Shown here in pieces: positions 47,151-55,642 of a DNA stretch of 64,000 nucleotides. Position 1 is the first letter of the stretch; each line of letters starts with the position of its first letter. The notes under the pieces are model-generated. The model was not told the origin of the DNA and did not search any database. It saw only the letters and a program-made list of their open reading frames with translations. The stretch is from positions 52,633 to 116,632 of IMG/VR virus record IMGVR_UViG_3300042691_044383; one strand, written 5' to 3'. Source of the stretch: a virus. The position numbers and the translations under genes were made by a program.

Positions 47151-50100
47151 TTAGCTCCCCAGAGAGGTTGTAACACCTTGCAGCGTACCGGTACCGTTTA
47201 CTACGTCACCCGTAACTCGAATTTCGCCGGAAATATGCTGAGTGGAAGCACTTTCACTCGCCGTCTCCGCTGCGATATCTCGTCCCGCAACCGCAGACAT
47301 TTCCTTTGCAAGCTTTTCCTGTGTGTAAGTCCCGGTTTCCTCCCGCATACCCAAGAACTCCGTCTGCTGCATCATTTTGTTCAAATCTCCGACCGACATG
47401 TTGTAAGACTTAGCCAACTGCTTAAGTTTCTCGGGATCACCTTTCGCTTCCGCATACTTGTCCGTTAAAGAATCCAGCTTTTCAATTGCGTTAGCACCGT
47501 CTACGTTCTTGTTTTTGTCCAGCCTTTTAAGCACGGTCGCCAGCATTTTTTGATTTGCAGACGAGTCGCCTTCTTCCGTTTTCAGCTTTTCGGCAAAACC
47601 TTTGCGATCGTCCGCTGCCTCTAATCCGAAGGCGTCAGCCAGCGTGTTCAGCTCTTCGGTAGGCAAAACCCTGGCTTGCGCTTCGGCTTCGTTGTCCCTT
47701 GCCGTCTGCTCCAGCTTCACGGACTCTTCTATCTTGTTGTCGATTTCTTTCTCGCTGAGGCCTTGAGACCGCAACGCTTCTCGACCCGCCTCGTAGTCTT
47801 TAGCTCGCCTTTCGAGTAAGCCGATCGAGCCTTGATTAGCCAGCTGTTTCTTATACTCGGCCTCGTCTTTCGGATCGCCCGGAGTCAAACCCATGGCCAG
47901 CATACCGGCATTCCTGTCGCGTAAAGCAACTTCACGTTTAGCCCTGATAGCAGCAACCGAAGCTGACGCTCGCCGTCGGACTTCCGGGTCTTTCGATTGC
48001 AGGTCAGCATCGAAACGCGAGATATCGCGATCCGTTGAAGAAATAATCGATTCTGCGTTTTTGGCTTTGGCTAGAACTTCTTTGTCCGAGATCGCCAAAA
48101 GTGATGAAGGCATTTTCCCGGACTTGACGGCTTCCAGGTATTGCTCAGGCGTCATGCCAAGCTTCTTGGCGTCTTCGTCGTAATTCCCAAGTGTCAACTT
48201 GGCCAAGTTTTGTGCAGCACCCAGCCCGCTGACCTCGATAGCGCTTCCGGCTTCCTCGATCGCCGTATCGAGTTCGGTCTTTATTTGTTTCGCTTCTTCT
48301 TGCAAACGTTGTCGCTCCTCGGGCGTTGAAGCCTCAGCGAATTGCGCCTCTAACGCTCGCGCCTTCTCGTACGCAGCTTGCACCCGCGCAAGCGGTCCGC
48401 TTATTTGCTGCTGCTCCGGCAAAAAGGCACCGCCGAATACATCCTGTAGCAACGTATCCATGTTAACGGGCTGACCGCCCGCTGCTCGATCGGCTTGACG
48501 CATGATGGCGGAGCCGATACGACCCTGCACACCGCCGACACCCTGCATCTTAGCCATGGATTCATTTACCGAGCTTCGCACAGCCGCAGCTTGCTGCGCC
48601 GCATTGCGTGCCTGTGAAACCTGGCTTCCGTGAACTTGCGAGTAAGCCGTAAAAGACTCAAAGCCGTAGCCTTTTACCGTCTGTTCCGCTTGCCCAAATT
48701 GCCCCGCAGCAACGGCTCGAGCCTGCTCGTCCGACATCGTAACGTTGTAGGTTGCAGCTTCCGCGCGAATAGCCTCTGCCATGGCACCTATTCGCAATTC
48801 CGGGTTCTGCATTTCAGCCGGAGAAAGCGTGTTTAACGCGTCAAGCCCGGCGGCACTTATTGCACGAGAAGCATCTGCCCTTTGTGCATTATCGGGAATG
48901 CCCGTCCTTAAAATCGTTTCGCCGCTGAGCCTGAAGCCCATGACTTGATTAAGTTTCTGGTTGATTTCACGGCGTTGTTGCTGAAAAGCCACCTGTTGCA
49001 TTTCCGGGTTTTCCGCCAGCGCTCGCATGTTCGCAGTGGTGTCGGTGAGCATCATGTTAAAGGTGTTTGCATCGCCTCCTGCCAGACCACCTGCGGCTGC
49101 CAAAGACCTAAACTCGGTAAGTTTAGTCGGCATGTTGTGAGTGGTTCCGTTGAAGGTGTACGTGTCCTCGCCAGCAGCCGCCGCGTTCATAATCGCCTGA
49201 AGCTGTTGCCCGGCGGCGTTGTTTGAAAAGCCACCAGCCTGCCGTACACGCAACAAGGCACCCATGGCTTGCGCCGTTTCAGAGCCTAGGCCGCGACTGA
49301 ACAAACTCATCGTGGCCTGTTCTGCTTGTTGTCGATTAAGCGCACCGAATCCCGTAGCGCCTCCGGCCTGAGAGAAAGCCATACCGCCTGCCACGCCCGC
49401 GGCCATCGTTGCAGGATTGAAATTAGCTGCGTGCGATCCGAGCATCGTCGTGTTCATTGAGTTAGCGGTTTGGCTCATTGCCAAAAGCTGATCCACGCTC
49501 TTGCCCGACATTTGGCTCATGGCCTGCATGTCTCGAACCATATTCGCAAGCGACGCGGGGTCGAACTTCTGCATCTGGCCACCGGTCAACGCTTTCAATG
49601 CGCCTATAAGCTGTGGCACGGGTGCATTGGGGTTTCCGGCTTCACCAAACACTTCCCGCATAGCCGAGATTGCACCCACGTATTCCTGAAGCTGACTGGA
49701 GATCTGCTGCGCGTCAGCCTTCGTGAGTTGCTCCTGCACGGAAGAGTTTTTACGCAACTGTCCAAGTTGTGCGTTGCTTAGCCCGTTCAAGTTACCGGAA
49801 AGGGCTTCCGCACTTATACCGGTACCGTTGGCCAGGTCCTCCGCGCTGACGCCCGTTTGCCTTGCAGCTTCGATAGCGTCAAGCGTGCGGTTTCGAAGAC
49901 TTGTTGTCGGACCGGCCAATCCCTCTGCGGACAACGTGCGATAAATTTGCCCTACGTCGCCAGCCCGCAGACCTTGCATCCTAGGAATGTTGTCGGCGGC
50001 AAACATGTTGCTAAAAACGTTTTTAATGAGTCCGGTGTTAGCATCCGCACCTAAGCCGTACTTTCCCGTGACCGGGTCGATGCGGTACCTGTTGGCTTCC

Positions 50101-50675
50101 ATCATCTGCGACGCCATAGCCTGCACGCTGCCGGACGGACCCGACATCATGTCCAGAAATTCGGATCCGCCGGGCACAAGCATCGAAATCATCGGGCTTT
50201 GCTGGGCAATGTTTCCCGCCATCTGCTGTGCCGCAAACCGCTGACTAGATGTCATCGGAACCCCGGCGATTGCCGCGCTTCCCCGGAAAAACTGGTAGAT
50301 GTTAGCCGCATCCTGGCTTGCGACCCCGTTCATTACCTGAAGCTGTGTGGCTTGCATCTGTCTTGCGTCGATTGCTTGCTGCATAGACGCCGCGTTTCCG
50401 GTCGAAATTAAACCGGCTTGTTGCAGGCGTTGAGACAGGTATATGTTGCCTGCGGCGCCTAATAACTGCCCCGGAAGACCGTAGTTGTGGAGACCGAAAG
50501 GCGCTAAAGGCGAGGTGTCTACACTACCGGCACCGAAAACTGCCGGACCGTGCATGTTTGCAGTAGCGGCTAAGTTGTTTCCACCGGGTCCGGGCATACC
50601 CAAACCCGGGAAACCGGAGTACCCGGTCTGCTGCATCAAATACAGCTGGATGTTCGGGTCGTTCATGTAGTTCAT
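47151..50675 (-). CDS. Tape-measure protein
   Basis: 1174 residues, the longest gene of the window, starting MNYMNDPNIQLYLMQQTGYSG. The N-terminal half is Ala/Gly/Gln-rich with helices (AAVRSSVNESMAKMQG). The C-terminal half has a long coiled-coil stretch (from about residue 745, LARVQAAYEKARALEAQF). Both are typical of tape-measure proteins, which set tail length. With roughly 0.15 nm per residue the length suggests a tail near 170 nm; this is an estimate. It starts inside the ATGA overlap with the chaperone gene. Confidence 0.85.
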   Translation of the reverse strand: MNYMNDPNIQLYLMQQTGYSGFPGLGMPGPGGNNLAATANMHGPAVFGAGSVDTSPLAPFGLHNYGLPGQLLGAAGNIYLSQRLQQAGLISTGNAASMQQAIDARQMQATQLQVMNGVASQDAANIYQFFRGSAAIAGVPMTSSQRFAAQQMAGNIAQQSPMISMLVPGGSEFLDMMSGPSGSVQAMASQMMEANRYRIDPVTGKYGLGADANTGLIKNVFSNMFAADNIPRMQGLRAGDVGQIYRTLSAEGLAGPTTSLRNRTLDAIEAARQTGVSAEDLANGTGISAEALSGNLNGLSNAQLGQLRKNSSVQEQLTKADAQQISSQLQEYVGAISAMREVFGEAGNPNAPVPQLIGALKALTGGQMQKFDPASLANMVRDMQAMSQMSGKSVDQLLAMSQTANSMNTTMLGSHAANFNPATMAAGVAGGMAFSQAGGATGFGALNRQQAEQATMSLFSRGLGSETAQAMGALLRVRQAGGFSNNAAGQQLQAIMNAAAAGEDTYTFNGTTHNMPTKLTEFRSLAAAGGLAGGDANTFNMMLTDTTANMRALAENPEMQQVAFQQQRREINQKLNQVMGFRLSGETILRTGIPDNAQRADASRAISAAGLDALNTLSPAEMQNPELRIGAMAEAIRAEAATYNVTMSDEQARAVAAGQFGQAEQTVKGYGFESFTAYSQVHGSQVSQARNAAQQAAAVRSSVNESMAKMQGVGGVQGRIGSAIMRQADRAAGGQPVNMDTLLQDVFGGAFLPEQQQISGPLARVQAAYEKARALEAQFAEASTPEERQRLQEEAKQIKTELDTAIEEAGSAIEVSGLGAAQNLAKLTLGNYDEDAKKLGMTPEQYLEAVKSGKMPSSLLAISDKEVLAKAKNAESIISSTDRDISRFDADLQSKDPEVRRRASASVAAIRAKREVALRDRNAGMLAMGLTPGDPKDEAEYKKQLANQGSIGLLERRAKDYEAGREALRSQGLSEKEIDNKIEESVKLEQTARDNEAEAQARVLPTEELNTLADAFGLEAADDRKGFAEKLKTEEGDSSANQKMLATVLKRLDKNKNVDGANAIEKLDSLTDKYAEAKGDPEKLKQLAKSYNMSVGDLNKMMQQTEFLGMREETGTYTQEKLAKEMSAVAGRDIAAETASESASTQHISGEIRVTGDVVNGTGTLQGVTTSLGS

Positions 50676-51157
50676 CGGCGGCGTCCTTGCTGCTTTAAGC
50701 GCTTTTTACGTATCTCTTCGACAGCTGCGTGGAAGGTGTCAAGCCGATTCTGCTCTTGTCTTGCCTGCCGCTCTCTTTCTTCGCGTTTGCCGCTCGTAGC
50801 GTTTCGAATTTCCTCTTCCCACTTTGCCAAGGCCTCCGCGTCGTTCGGTTTCCACCCGGTGAGTTTTTCCCATTGTACAGCATACTCGTCGGCTTCGCTG
50901 CGTAAATATTGCGACTCCAAAGCTGCCGCCCAAGGTTGCTTGCTTTCCCGCAACGTGCTGTACCGCTCAAGCGTACTCTTGTGCTGTGCCGCCGTGTCTA
51001 TTCTCGAGTTGGACAACAGTGCCAGGCTTAGACTGTACAAGTTACCAACCAGCTCTGTGTGCTCTTCAGCTGCAAGAGACCGTGTGACGTAACGCCATTT
51101 AAGCCACCACCCGTGATCTTTTACGTTAGCCTGCGAAAAGTCCAACGCACCACGCAT
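50672..51157 (-). CDS. Tail-assembly chaperone, 3' reading frame (T domain)
   Basis: 161 residues if started at ATG 51157 (AAAGG upstream), but the frame is open back to 51220 and is in the -1 frame relative to the upstream chaperone. Sequence is helical and charged: LDFSQANVKDHGWWLKWRYV and EEIRNATSGKREERERQARQE. The arrangement of two overlapping genes just before the tape measure is that of the G and T tail chaperones. It may be made only as a frameshift fusion or also from its own start. Confidence 0.7.
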   Translation of the reverse strand: MRGALDFSQANVKDHGWWLKWRYVTRSLAAEEHTELVGNLYSLSLALLSNSRIDTAAQHKSTLERYSTLRESKQPWAAALESQYLRSEADEYAVQWEKLTGWKPNDAEALAKWEEEIRNATSGKREERERQARQEQNRLDTFHAAVEEIRKKRLKQQGRRR

Positions 51158-51171
51158 GGCAGCCTTTAGCG

Positions 51172-52041
51172 TTAGAGCGGCGTCGCGGTCTCTTTCCAAA
51201 AATTTTCGTCGTCTATGCAAACCTCCAACTTGGCCACCAGCTGATTGAACTTAGCGCAGTAGTGGGAAACAATTCGTTGCAAATGCTCAGTGCACAAGAC
51301 TTCCTTAAGCACGTATGCTTCAATCTGCGGAATCAGTTCATCCTCCGCGTCGTATTCCGCCTTGTCCTTCAAGAAATCTTCCCAATCTATTCCGCACAGC
51401 TTGTTTGTTTTTTTCGACAAGCCGTCTGGAAGCACAAAATGCATCGCGCTAGCCGAAGCATTTAAAGTTTGAAGCTGCAGGAAAAGACGCTGCCGATTCA
51501 GATAGTCGTAATACTCTTGTGTGGATTCAATGCGTCCCGCTCGCTGCTCCCGGTAGGCCGAAGTGTACAGGGCGTCAAGCTCTTGCACTGTCAGACCGCG
51601 AAAAGACATTTTCAGTTTGCCGCCAAGCGTGCTGTAGTCCTTGGTGAAAACCTTTTGTCCGAGTACGGTTGCGAGGAAAACCAGTTTGTCCTGCTTGTCA
51701 GGCGGATCAAGCGGAGGGCGTCGCTGATCCCAGCCGCAATGCGTACAGATAGGTGCGACGGAGGCCGCCGAGGTTTCCGAAACGCTTTCTTCTACGGCAG
51801 CCGGCGGCGGCGGTGCCAAGTCCGGGAGATTTGGCACGAAAGTGACGGTGGGATCTGCCGGTGCCAACGTGGCTGTCTCCGCGATCGGCGAGGGAACCTC
51901 GCTGAAAACAACCGTCGAATCTTCGCTTGTCGGCTTCGCAACGGTCTTACCTTGCTGCTCAAGCAGCTGTTCGACAGTAATTCCCTGCGACTTGGCTACC
52001 GCAGCCAGTAGTTCTTTTTCCGCCTCAAAACTATTACTCAT
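51172..52041 (-). CDS. Tail-assembly chaperone, 5' frame (G)
   Basis: 289 residues from ATG 52041 (MSNSFEAEKELLAAVAKSQG). A central Pro-rich region (LAPPPPAAVEESVSE) is followed by CTHCGWDQRR and helical sequence with LQTLNASASAMHF. It ends ENFWKETATPL. The tail-chaperone assignment rests on its place upstream of the tape measure and the shared frameshift. It is longer than the lambda G protein because of the N-terminal extension. Confidence 0.7.
   Translation of the reverse strand: MSNSFEAEKELLAAVAKSQGITVEQLLEQQGKTVAKPTSEDSTVVFSEVPSPIAETATLAPADPTVTFVPNLPDLAPPPPAAVEESVSETSAASVAPICTHCGWDQRRPPLDPPDKQDKLVFLATVLGQKVFTKDYSTLGGKLKMSFRGLTVQELDALYTSAYREQRAGRIESTQEYYDYLNRQRLFLQLQTLNASASAMHFVLPDGLSKKTNKLCGIDWEDFLKDKAEYDAEDELIPQIEAYVLKEVLCTEHLQRIVSHYCAKFNQLVAKLEVCIDDENFWKETATPL
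51199..51205 (-). promoter_or_regulatory. Slippery heptamer A AAT TTT for -1 frameshift
   Basis: In frame with the upstream chaperone, the codons GAA AAT TTT TGG give A-AAT-TTT, an X-XXY-YYZ slippery sequence. A -1 slip leads into TTG GAA AGA, the frame of the downstream chaperone, which stays open for 175 codons. The predicted fusion is about 456 residues. A stimulatory structure was not established. Confidence 0.75.
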
Positions 52042-52049
52042 GTTCGGTC

Positions 52050-54857
52050 CTATAGTTTGTAATTGCCATCGCAGACACGTTGCTTCCAAGGTTTAAACAC
52101 AGGCGACTCGTAATCCGTTTGACTCGCGTCACGGTCCTTAGCGGCTTTCGCACCCTTGTCAAAAACCACAAAATCGTCGGTGTTACTGTAAGCTAAAAAC
52201 GTCTCGTCACCAGCCCAGTTTTTCTTTCCGGGCCAAGGATACAGGCTATTTCCTTGGTAGAACACGGGGTTCTCTTGCCAAGTCGAAGACGAGACCTGCG
52301 TCAGCCCCATCCGATCAAGCTGCTGCCAACGCGTTTCCAGCAAGAAAAACTTGCCTTCTGCGTACCCGTAAGCGTTTCCGCTTTGACTGTTGTCACGGTA
52401 CGAAAATCCGACCTCGTCCAACAGGAACGTGTTATTACCTACACGGTTCTCGGCCCACACTCTTTCTTGCAGATACTGTATTGCCGTCTGTCCGGCGGTA
52501 TTGAATTTAGGAACTGCTTCTTCGTACGCGTCGATAAAGTCCCGAATTGCTGTCGGAGTCTCTCCCTGCGAGCTGTCGCCAACTCGCCCTTTGTAACAGG
52601 CCATGGCTCGCAGAGCGAAGATCTGGCCCTTCGAGTAAACGCTCCCCTCGACGCCAAGTGCGCCGTTCTCGGTGATGACAACGTTCTTAGTAAATACCGT
52701 TGGGCCGTTTATCTTTGAAAAAGACGGGCCGAAGAAGTGCGACTTGTTGATGGTCGCTTCGCCTTGGCCCGGTGCGCTATGGTAGATACCCAGTCCTATG
52801 CTGTTCACAAAAACGTGCTGTCTGGCGTAGTTGATACAATCGCCGCGACCACTGCCGCAGTCCACAATAAACGTACCGTAGCCTTCGGCGACCTCTTTCG
52901 TGACACCGGTGCGGATGTAATTGTCTTGCGAAATAGCGTTAACCGCAGAGCCTTTGGCTAACAACGTGATGCCTGCGGATTGCACCTCTTCGCCAATCTT
53001 TTGTTGGTAATTCTGAGACGTTCCCTGCCCCTTCGTTTCTAGCAAGATACCACCATAACCGCCATTCCCGGCCAGTACCTGTATGTTGTTTTCCGCCTTG
53101 ATGCGGACGTCTTTGTCACTTGCGGACACGTCTACGTTAGATCGGGCACGCAAAATCACATCATCGGCCATGGTGATTGCACGGGACCCGGACAGTATCA
53201 TTACGTCGCCACCTGCCTCCAGCCGGATCTGCCCGCCGGTCATGGTTAGCTGCGAACCAAAACCGTCTGCGATGATCACGCTTCCGTCTTCTTCGAGCCG
53301 GAAAAAAGACATGGTGTTGTAGTAGTTTGAGTCGCCGTATCGCTTGTCGATCTCCAGCTTTTTCGGTTCTACCTGCACGTACGCTTGAGACATGCTGCCG
53401 CGATAAAACTCGACACCCGCGGCCAGAACACTACCCCCGTTCTTTTCCTGCGGGTAATGGTAATCTTTCGCATGGTAAGCAAAGGCATGCGTACCTTTCC
53501 AGTTGAACTGGTGCGATAGCATGTCCATCACGCCCGCAGCCCTGAGAATTGACGGCACGTCGGTTACAGACGAATCGTCCCAGTCTCGAACCTTGTGCTC
53601 GTCGCCGCTACCGTATACTCCACTGAAACGGTAGTTGTTATTCTCGGCAAGGTCGTCGCCTTTCGCGTCCTCCGGCTTTCGAAGCTCCTGCGGGACAGGA
53701 ATTGCAGGATACTTGACGATTGAGTAACTCTTAGCAGTGCGGACGCCGTAACTTCCGTCCAAGCTCAACATCTCGTGGAAAAGACCCGTATCCACATTCG
53801 ACGCTGCATCGGTCGCAACTCGAATGCCGCTGGTCTTTGACGGACGCATCAACATCCGCTGATAGCCTTGTCCCAGGTATCCGCCGTACTCGGTCAAACG
53901 ATGAATCGGGGTTTGACCTGGATTGTTCACGTCTATCTCGGCGAGCGGAAAATCACGGTCGAGCTGAACTTTAGCCGGGTCATTACTACTTGTGAAGTTG
54001 GCATCCGGCCCGTACATGCCGGTAGCTTCCCAAGGGTAGATGGCGTGCCCGATGCGAGAGTAAATTTCACCCTCGTCTAGTCGCTGAGAAACGTGCGTTG
54101 CATAAGATTGAACATCGAGCGAAACGCCGGAAAGCTTGGCGTAGTCGTCGAAATAGTTGAGGAAAAGCCCGGTCGCTTCGTTCACTCGCAAGTAAGCCTG
54201 GAACGAGTCAATTAGCAAGCCAATACCTGTCTCCGACATTCGAACGTATTCGCCAACGGTTCCGTCTAGAGGCCTTCCGGCTGTGTGGGCCCTGACACCC
54301 AAACCGTCCGTCGACGAATTGATCAGATTAACGTAAGCCGGAATCTGCTTGATACCCGTGTTGCCGCCTTGCTGCAGGATCTCAGCCGGGCTGTAAAAGT
54401 CAGACCACAGCGGCGAGGGCACTGTACCCATAATATAAGCCAGGAATGAGCTCTTCGGTTTCCACAGAATGACGTTTGAATTCGGCGGAATGACTTCTCC
54501 GCTTCGAACACCTAAGGGCGTCATGGCATTGTGCCCACTGGCTACGGCCATGCATTTGCCTTGCCTACCCGCCAACTGCACAACATAACAATGCAAGTAA
54601 GGTATGGCGAAAAGAACTTTACCCATTCGAAGCGGAGTGTCTTGCTGGAACGTATGGTTCTGCACCACCGCAAGCTTTTTTGGGTCTTCCGCTACCGTAC
54701 CTGTGATCGACTGCTGTACGACAGAAGTAGCCTCTTGAACTCGAGAGAAGAGGCTGTAAAGAAAGGCGTAATCGCTGGGAGCCGCCCCTGTCTGCTTGGC
54801 ATTCAATACGGCGGGTTGGCTGTTAACGTTCTGCGCGGAGTTCCAAGGTAGTGACAT
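52050..54857 (-). CDS. Tail spike/baseplate needle protein, gp5/VgrG-like C-terminus
   Basis: 935 residues. The N-terminal part is a large mixed domain. Residues about 560-640 have a repeating beta pattern: DGFGSQLTMTGGQIRLEAGG, DVMILSGSRAITMADDVIL, ASDKDVRIKAENNIQVLAG, typical of the triple-stranded beta-helix spike of gp5 and VgrG-type proteins. No lysozyme motif is seen. It may be the membrane-puncturing spike. It precedes the chaperones and is followed upstream by a terminator. Confidence 0.6.
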   Translation of the reverse strand: MSLPWNSAQNVNSQPAVLNAKQTGAAPSDYAFLYSLFSRVQEATSVVQQSITGTVAEDPKKLAVVQNHTFQQDTPLRMGKVLFAIPYLHCYVVQLAGRQGKCMAVASGHNAMTPLGVRSGEVIPPNSNVILWKPKSSFLAYIMGTVPSPLWSDFYSPAEILQQGGNTGIKQIPAYVNLINSSTDGLGVRAHTAGRPLDGTVGEYVRMSETGIGLLIDSFQAYLRVNEATGLFLNYFDDYAKLSGVSLDVQSYATHVSQRLDEGEIYSRIGHAIYPWEATGMYGPDANFTSSNDPAKVQLDRDFPLAEIDVNNPGQTPIHRLTEYGGYLGQGYQRMLMRPSKTSGIRVATDAASNVDTGLFHEMLSLDGSYGVRTAKSYSIVKYPAIPVPQELRKPEDAKGDDLAENNNYRFSGVYGSGDEHKVRDWDDSSVTDVPSILRAAGVMDMLSHQFNWKGTHAFAYHAKDYHYPQEKNGGSVLAAGVEFYRGSMSQAYVQVEPKKLEIDKRYGDSNYYNTMSFFRLEEDGSVIIADGFGSQLTMTGGQIRLEAGGDVMILSGSRAITMADDVILRARSNVDVSASDKDVRIKAENNIQVLAGNGGYGGILLETKGQGTSQNYQQKIGEEVQSAGITLLAKGSAVNAISQDNYIRTGVTKEVAEGYGTFIVDCGSGRGDCINYARQHVFVNSIGLGIYHSAPGQGEATINKSHFFGPSFSKINGPTVFTKNVVITENGALGVEGSVYSKGQIFALRAMACYKGRVGDSSQGETPTAIRDFIDAYEEAVPKFNTAGQTAIQYLQERVWAENRVGNNTFLLDEVGFSYRDNSQSGNAYGYAEGKFFLLETRWQQLDRMGLTQVSSSTWQENPVFYQGNSLYPWPGKKNWAGDETFLAYSNTDDFVVFDKGAKAAKDRDASQTDYESPVFKPWKQRVCDGNYKL

Positions 54858-54944
54858 TTACGGTATCTCACCTTGCGGTGCGTTTGGGGCTGGCCGGACT
54901 TAAAACCGCATTTTAACGCAATTTGGCCGCCGCAGCGTCGCTCA

Positions 54945-54982
54945 ATAAAAAAGGCTAGCTCATTTTTACCTGAGCTAGCCTT
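54945..54982 (-). terminator. Strong intrinsic terminator between tube and spike genes
   Basis: The 12-bp perfect stem AAGGCTAGCTCA/TGAGCTAGCCTT with an 8-nt loop is followed on the minus strand by TTTTTTATTG. It terminates transcription after the tail-tube gene, so partial read-through may set the tube excess over the downstream genes. Confidence 0.93.
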
Positions 54983-55004
54983 AAATTGCCATCGTAGTTT
55001 CCGC

Positions 55005-55556
55005 TTACACGATTTCGTCGCAGCTCAAGTTGGCAAACATCAGCGCGATGTTTTCATTCACGATCATGTCTTGCGCCGCGACACCGACCGTTACGTTAAC
55101 CATGGTCGCGGCCTGAATCGTGTACTTGACGGAATTCGCCTCCGCGTTACCGACTGCTGTGTTAAAAGCGATCGGCTGGGTAGGACTTGAACCCTGCCCG
55201 GAAGGACCGCAACCCCCGGCAAACGTGAACGTCAGATCCTGCGGCGAGCAGACGTTTCCGATCTCAGCATAGAAAGCGCACAAAGCGCCGGACTGCGGGC
55301 CCAACACTCGAGCAATGCTGGCGTTGCCTTGCGTTCGGCCTCCAACGTAGAACACGGGCACAAAACCTCCCGTGCCTGCGTTGGCCGATCCGCCGTTGGA
55401 AACATCATAAATGCGTGCCACTTGCTGCGAAAAGTTAATCTGCACGTTCTGCACGATACCTAACGGAGTCGTGCTTCCTGCGATTGTCATCGCTGCCAAG
55501 TCGGAAGCAAAAGAGCCTCCGAACCCTGTTCTCTGCCTTGCGTATACGTCAGCCAT
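55005..55556 (-). CDS. Tail tube protein
   Basis: 183 residues starting MADVYARQRTGFGGSF. The sequence is beta-rich (SIARVLGPQSGALCAFYAEIG) and follows the sheath gene directly, the standard order sheath-tube. The size fits tube proteins of contractile tails (about 160 residues). It ends in a strong terminator, as expected for a highly expressed gene. AAGAGG lies before the ATG. Confidence 0.75.
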   Translation of the reverse strand: MADVYARQRTGFGGSFASDLAAMTIAGSTTPLGIVQNVQINFSQQVARIYDVSNGGSANAGTGGFVPVFYVGGRTQGNASIARVLGPQSGALCAFYAEIGNVCSPQDLTFTFAGGCGPSGQGSSPTQPIAFNTAVGNAEANSVKYTIQAATMVNVTVGVAAQDMIVNENIALMFANLSCDEIV

Positions 55557-55570
55557 TTTTACCTCTTATG

Positions 55571-55588
55571 CCGCAGAGCTAGCTGCGG
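55571..55588. repeat. 6-bp hairpin in the tube gene leader
   Basis: CCGCAG/CTGCGG around a 6-nt loop, 15 nt upstream of the tube start codon, between it and the sheath stop. It may stabilise the abundant tube mRNA. Confidence 0.5.
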
Positions 55589-55642
55589 ACGTTTGATCAC
55601 TGAAGGGATGCAACAAACCTCTCGTCGGTTTTGCTGCGGCGT

